NCBI GenBank assembly: GCA_017618515.1
Contig: JAFZUB010000183.1
Span: forward strand, 1 to 15,033
Source of the DNA: Bacteroidaceae bacterium
GTDB lineage: Bacteria > Bacteroidota > Bacteroidia > Bacteroidales > Bacteroidaceae
Direction: 5' to 3'
Length of the DNA stretch: 15,033 nucleotides
The notes beneath the pieces were generated by a model. That model saw only the letters and a program-made list of their open reading frames with translations, was not told the origin of the DNA and did no database searches. Shown piece after piece: positions 12,478 to 15,033 of this stretch. Position 1 is the stretch's first letter. Each line of letters begins with the position of its first letter. A program made the position numbers and the translations under genes.

Positions 12478-13988
12478 TAAGCGATAGCTTTTGTTTGCTT
12501 GTACAGAAGGCGCTTCCCTTCGAGCTGACTGAGATGCAGTGCGAGGTAGTGAAGCGAATGGCCGATTTCGTCTTCCATCCCAAGGAGAAGTCGGCTTTTC
12601 TGCTGCGTGGCTATGCTGGCACAGGTAAGACTTCTATCATGTCGGCCATCGTTAGGGTGCTTCATTCCCTTCATCGTGATGTGGTGCTACTGGCCCCTAC
12701 GGGGCGTGCTGCAAAGGTTTTTTCGCAGTATTCAGGCTACCCCGCTTACACCATTCATAAGGAGATATATCGCCAGCGCAACGGGGGTGATGTTGAATCT
12801 CATTTCGACTTAGACCAAAACAAGCACAAGAACGCAGTGTTCATTGTCGATGAGTCGTCTATGATATCCAGCGAAGACAGCCTTATCGCTACGTTTGGTA
12901 CCGGCAATGTGCTCAACGACCTCGTTGCCTATGTCTATAGTTCGCGTGGTTGCAGCATTGTGCTGGTGGGCGACAATGCCCAGCTGCCGCCGGTGGGAGA
13001 GGAGGAGAGTCCAGCTCTCAGCGAGGGTGTGCTTGAGGCTCTCGGACTTGATGTTGTCAGCCATCAGCTCACTGACGTCATGCGTCAGGCAGAGCAGAGC
13101 GGCATACTCACCAATGCCACATCATTGCGACAGATACTAGACGGCCAATCGGCAAACTCGAGTCTTACGCCTATAGGGGGACGGGAGGGAATCTCTCAGC
13201 CCTTGCTCCCTAAGGTCCGCTTCTCCGGCTTCAGCGACATAGTGCGCTTGTCGGGCAATGAGATGGTAGAGACCCTCGAGACCGACTATGACCGCTACGG
13301 TCAGGAGCAAGTGGTGGTGGTCACCCGCTCCAACAAGCGTGCCGTGGAGTATAACAAAGGAATAAGGAGTGTCATCTTCGGTCGTGAGGAGGGACTTGCC
13401 GTGGGCGATGTTATCATGGTGGTGCGCAACAATTACTATTGGATTGAGCAGTTGGCTGCCGAGATGCAGCGCGAAAAACTCGACGACAAGCTGCCCACCA
13501 ATTTTATTGCCAATGGCGACATAGCCGTTGTCCGCCATATCGATAGCCACTACACATTCTACGACCTCCATTTTGCCGACATCACCCTGCAGTTTCCTGA
13601 CTACGACGACTTGGAGATGGATGTGCGGGTGGTGCTTGAGGCTCTCACCTCCGAGGCTCCGGCTCTCACACGCGATCAGAGCGACATGCTCTACCACGGT
13701 GTGATGGACGACTACGCGGAGATCAGGAGTAAGAAGGAACGCATGCGTAAGTTGCGCCTTGATCCCAACTACAATGCCCTGCAGATAAAGTACGCCTATG
13801 CCGTCACTTGCCATAAGGCACAGGGCGGCCAGTGGCGCAATGTATATGTTGACCAGGGCTGGCTTCCGCCTGATGGCATCGACCGTTCATACCTGCGCTG
13901 GCTCTATACGGCTTTCACTCGCGCCACTGACCGCCTTTATCTCGTCAATTGGCCCGACAAGCAGTGTGGCTTGGCTGATAAGGAATAA
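12474..13988 (+). CDS. RecD/Dda-like SF1B DNA helicase
   Basis: A 504-residue superfamily 1B helicase, predicted to translocate 5' to 3' on single-stranded DNA using ATP. The motifs are all present: Walker A GYAGTGKT (46-53), motif Ia APTGRAAKVF (75-84), Walker B VDESS (125-129), motif III GDNAQLPPVG (166-175), motif IV-like VVTRSNKRAVEYN (282-294), motif V TCHKAQGGQW (445-454) and motif VI YTAFTRATDRLYLV (478-491). The length fits stand-alone Dda/RecD-like helicases of Bacteroidetes, not RecD of RecBCD. There is no RecB or RecC gene nearby. Residues about 225-246 form a Ser/Gly/Pro-rich stretch between conserved blocks and may be a lineage-specific insertion. Translation starts within the stop of the preceding membrane protein gene (ATGA overlap). 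The physiological substrate cannot be read from the sequence. Confidence 0.9.
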   Translation: MISDSFCLLVQKALPFELTEMQCEVVKRMADFVFHPKEKSAFLLRGYAGTGKTSIMSAIVRVLHSLHRDVVLLAPTGRAAKVFSQYSGYPAYTIHKEIYRQRNGGDVESHFDLDQNKHKNAVFIVDESSMISSEDSLIATFGTGNVLNDLVAYVYSSRGCSIVLVGDNAQLPPVGEEESPALSEGVLEALGLDVVSHQLTDVMRQAEQSGILTNATSLRQILDGQSANSSLTPIGGREGISQPLLPKVRFSGFSDIVRLSGNEMVETLETDYDRYGQEQVVVVTRSNKRAVEYNKGIRSVIFGREEGLAVGDVIMVVRNNYYWIEQLAAEMQREKLDDKLPTNFIANGDIAVVRHIDSHYTFYDLHFADITLQFPDYDDLEMDVRVVLEALTSEAPALTRDQSDMLYHGVMDDYAEIRSKKERMRKLRLDPNYNALQIKYAYAVTCHKAQGGQWRNVYVDQGWLPPDGIDRSYLRWLYTAFTRATDRLYLVNWPDKQCGLADKE

Positions 13989-13994
13989 TAAAAA

Positions 13995-14024
13995 ACTCTT
14001 TACTCCTCACCCTAATTCCTAACT
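13995..14024. repeat. Mixed heptamer tract upstream of the LPG-synthase-like gene
   Basis: Units ACTCTTT (13995) and ACTCCTC (14002) are followed by CCTAATT (14011) and CCTAACT (14018). The left part shares 11 bases with the tract inside ribE, and the right part shares 14 bases with the corA tract (511-524). It begins seven bases after the helicase stop and ends six bases before a -7 box. Confidence 0.65.
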
Positions 14025-14030
14025 ATTTAT

Positions 14031-14038
14031 TATCTTTG
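14031..14038 (+). promoter_or_regulatory. -7 box very close to the start of the last gene
   Basis: TATCTTTG fits TAnnTTTG, and only eight bases separate it from the ATG at 14047. With normal promoter geometry, transcription would start at about 14043-14046, giving a leaderless or nearly leaderless mRNA. No clear -33 TTTG is present at the expected spacing. The helicase operon may also read through. Confidence 0.6.
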
Positions 14039-14046
14039 CATTCACA

Positions 14047-15033
14047 ATGAAAAAGGTAATCGGTAAGACCCTGCAGATTGCGGTGCCATTCCTCTTGGGA
14101 GGCGGCATACTTTGGTGGATGTATCGCAACAGCGATTTCAGCCAGATTAGCGATGTGCTCTTCCATCAGATGAAGTGGGAGTGGATGCTGCTGTCGTTTG
14201 TGCCGGGCATCCTGGCTCAGGTCTTCCGTGCCCTGCGTTGGCGTCAAACCCTCCAGCCCATGGGCGAGCACTGCCGTAGCCATGTAGCCATCTGCGCCAT
14301 CTTCCTCAGCTACGCTGCCAGTCTCGTGGTGCCGAGAGTTGGCGAGTTTCTGCGCTGCGGCATCCTTAGGCGTAAGGACGGCGTGTCGTTTCCCAAGGCA
14401 TTGGGTACCGTCGTCACCGAGCGAGCCGTGGATATGCTTATCATGTTTATGCTGTTGGCAGCCGTCATCGTGTGGCAGTGGGACAAGTTCACAGAGTTTT
14501 TTGCCCTCACTGGCATGAGCCTCAGCACTACAATGTCGCGCTTCACCTCCACGGGCATCTGGGTTAGCATCATCTGCACCGTGGGTATCATCGTGCTTGT
14601 CCTTATTCTCGCACGGCGTCTGTCTGTCATGCGTAAGGTGAAGGCCATCATGCGCGATATGGCGGAGGGCATCATGTCGCTCCGCAAGGTGACCAATATG
14701 CCGCTTTACCTATTATATTCTGTGGGCATCTGGGCAGCCTACTTCTTCCACTATTATCTTACGTTCTATTGCTTCGGTTTCACCGAGAACCTCGGACTCG
14801 CAGCGGGCCTCGTGTCCTTCTGCACTGGTGGAATAGCAGTACTGGTGCCCACTCCCAACGGCGCAGGCCCCTGGCATTTCGCTGTCAAGACAATCCTTGT
14901 CCTCTACGGTCTCGGAGCCACCAGCGCCATCATTTTCGCGCTCATCGTTCACACCGTGCAGACCATGCTTCTCGTAGTGCTTGGTGTATATGCTCTCATA
15001 GTGCTGCAGAATATGAAGAACCGCGAAACACTA
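14047..15033 (+). CDS. LPG-synthase TM / AglD-type (UPF0104) integral membrane protein, 3' end cut by window
   Basis: The frame is open from ATG 14047 to the window edge (329 codons, no stop). The protein is polytopic, with hydrophobic segments at about 9-26, 46-62, 79-96, 127-144, 170-189, 220-243, 250-268 and 280-320. Family-typical blocks are LVVPRVGEFLRCGILRRKDG (93-112), TERAVDM (124-130) and VPTPNGAGPWHFA (267-279), matching the lysylphosphatidylglycerol synthase transmembrane/flippase-like domain also found in AglD and YbhN-type proteins. Members are membrane proteins often linked to lipid or polyisoprenoid-glycan handling. There is no MprF catalytic domain in the visible part, and the family length (about 320-340) suggests only a few residues are missing, so lysyl-lipid synthesis itself is not implied. 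The substrate is unknown. The gene lies 58 bases behind the helicase. Confidence 0.87.
   Translation, partial: MKKVIGKTLQIAVPFLLGGGILWWMYRNSDFSQISDVLFHQMKWEWMLLSFVPGILAQVFRALRWRQTLQPMGEHCRSHVAICAIFLSYAASLVVPRVGEFLRCGILRRKDGVSFPKALGTVVTERAVDMLIMFMLLAAVIVWQWDKFTEFFALTGMSLSTTMSRFTSTGIWVSIICTVGIIVLVLILARRLSVMRKVKAIMRDMAEGIMSLRKVTNMPLYLLYSVGIWAAYFFHYYLTFYCFGFTENLGLAAGLVSFCTGGIAVLVPTPNGAGPWHFAVKTILVLYGLGATSAIIFALIVHTVQTMLLVVLGVYALIVLQNMKNRETL

Noticed and set aside
511..14024. Short repeats as a CRISPR array or transposon ends
   Set aside because: The tracts have a 7-8 base period without spacers, there are no cas or transposase genes, and no terminal inverted repeats or target duplications are visible.
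13989..14046. Intrinsic terminator after the helicase
   Set aside because: No inverted repeat with a T tract is visible in the 58-base gap, only the periodic tract and the -7 box.

Overview
The window looks like chromosomal housekeeping DNA from a member of the Bacteroidales, most likely Prevotella or a close relative. This is an inference. It rests on Bacteroidetes-type -7 boxes (TAnnTTTG) upstream of most transcription units, A-rich start regions that mostly lack Shine-Dalgarno sequences, and protein family versions typical of that order (a five-repeat DUF349 protein, AlaRS with CGGCH in its editing site, and a P5C reductase with ASCGIAY in place of GSGPAY). There is no sign of prophage, transposon, CRISPR or integrative element. 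No stretch of 300 bases is free of genes or recognisable signals; the longest gap is 469-685.

Layout, left to right. The 3' part of rsmA enters from the left edge (1-468). A 217-base leader with its own promoter follows, then a CorA-family divalent cation transporter (686-1612). Next is a 666-residue acidic DUF349 protein (1792-3792), ended by a strong intrinsic terminator. A new promoter drives tRNA-Ala(GGC) (3945-4018), with proC only 52 bases behind it (4070-4849). A near-consensus promoter then drives pheT and yebC (4993-8232). A bidirectional terminator hairpin separates yebC from the only minus-strand unit, merR-ribE (9350 down to 8309). merR diverges from alaS (9427-12063) across a 76-base region in which the two -7 boxes face away from each other. 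alaS is followed at 21 bases by an orphan four-helix membrane protein (12085-12477), which overlaps a RecD/Dda-like SF1B helicase (12474-13988) by four bases. The window ends inside an LPG-synthase/AglD-type membrane protein (14047-15033).

The genes share a translation theme: 16S rRNA dimethylation (RsmA), tRNA-Ala and its cognate AlaRS, the PheRS beta chain and YebC. Metal transport, proline and riboflavin synthesis and DNA unwinding are interspersed.

Three observations stand out. (1) The corA leader carries a 12-codon ORF starting Met-Asp-Asp. It stops on the first bases of a hairpin that competes with a second structure able to hide the corA Shine-Dalgarno, an architecture reminiscent of mgtL-type magnesium control. 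(2) Short AT-rich tracts with a 7-8 base period recur just upstream of several genes. One such tract lies inside the ribE coding sequence, where it appears to add seven in-frame residues (three heptamers, 21 bases). (3) A promoter box lies so close to the last gene that its mRNA is probably leaderless.
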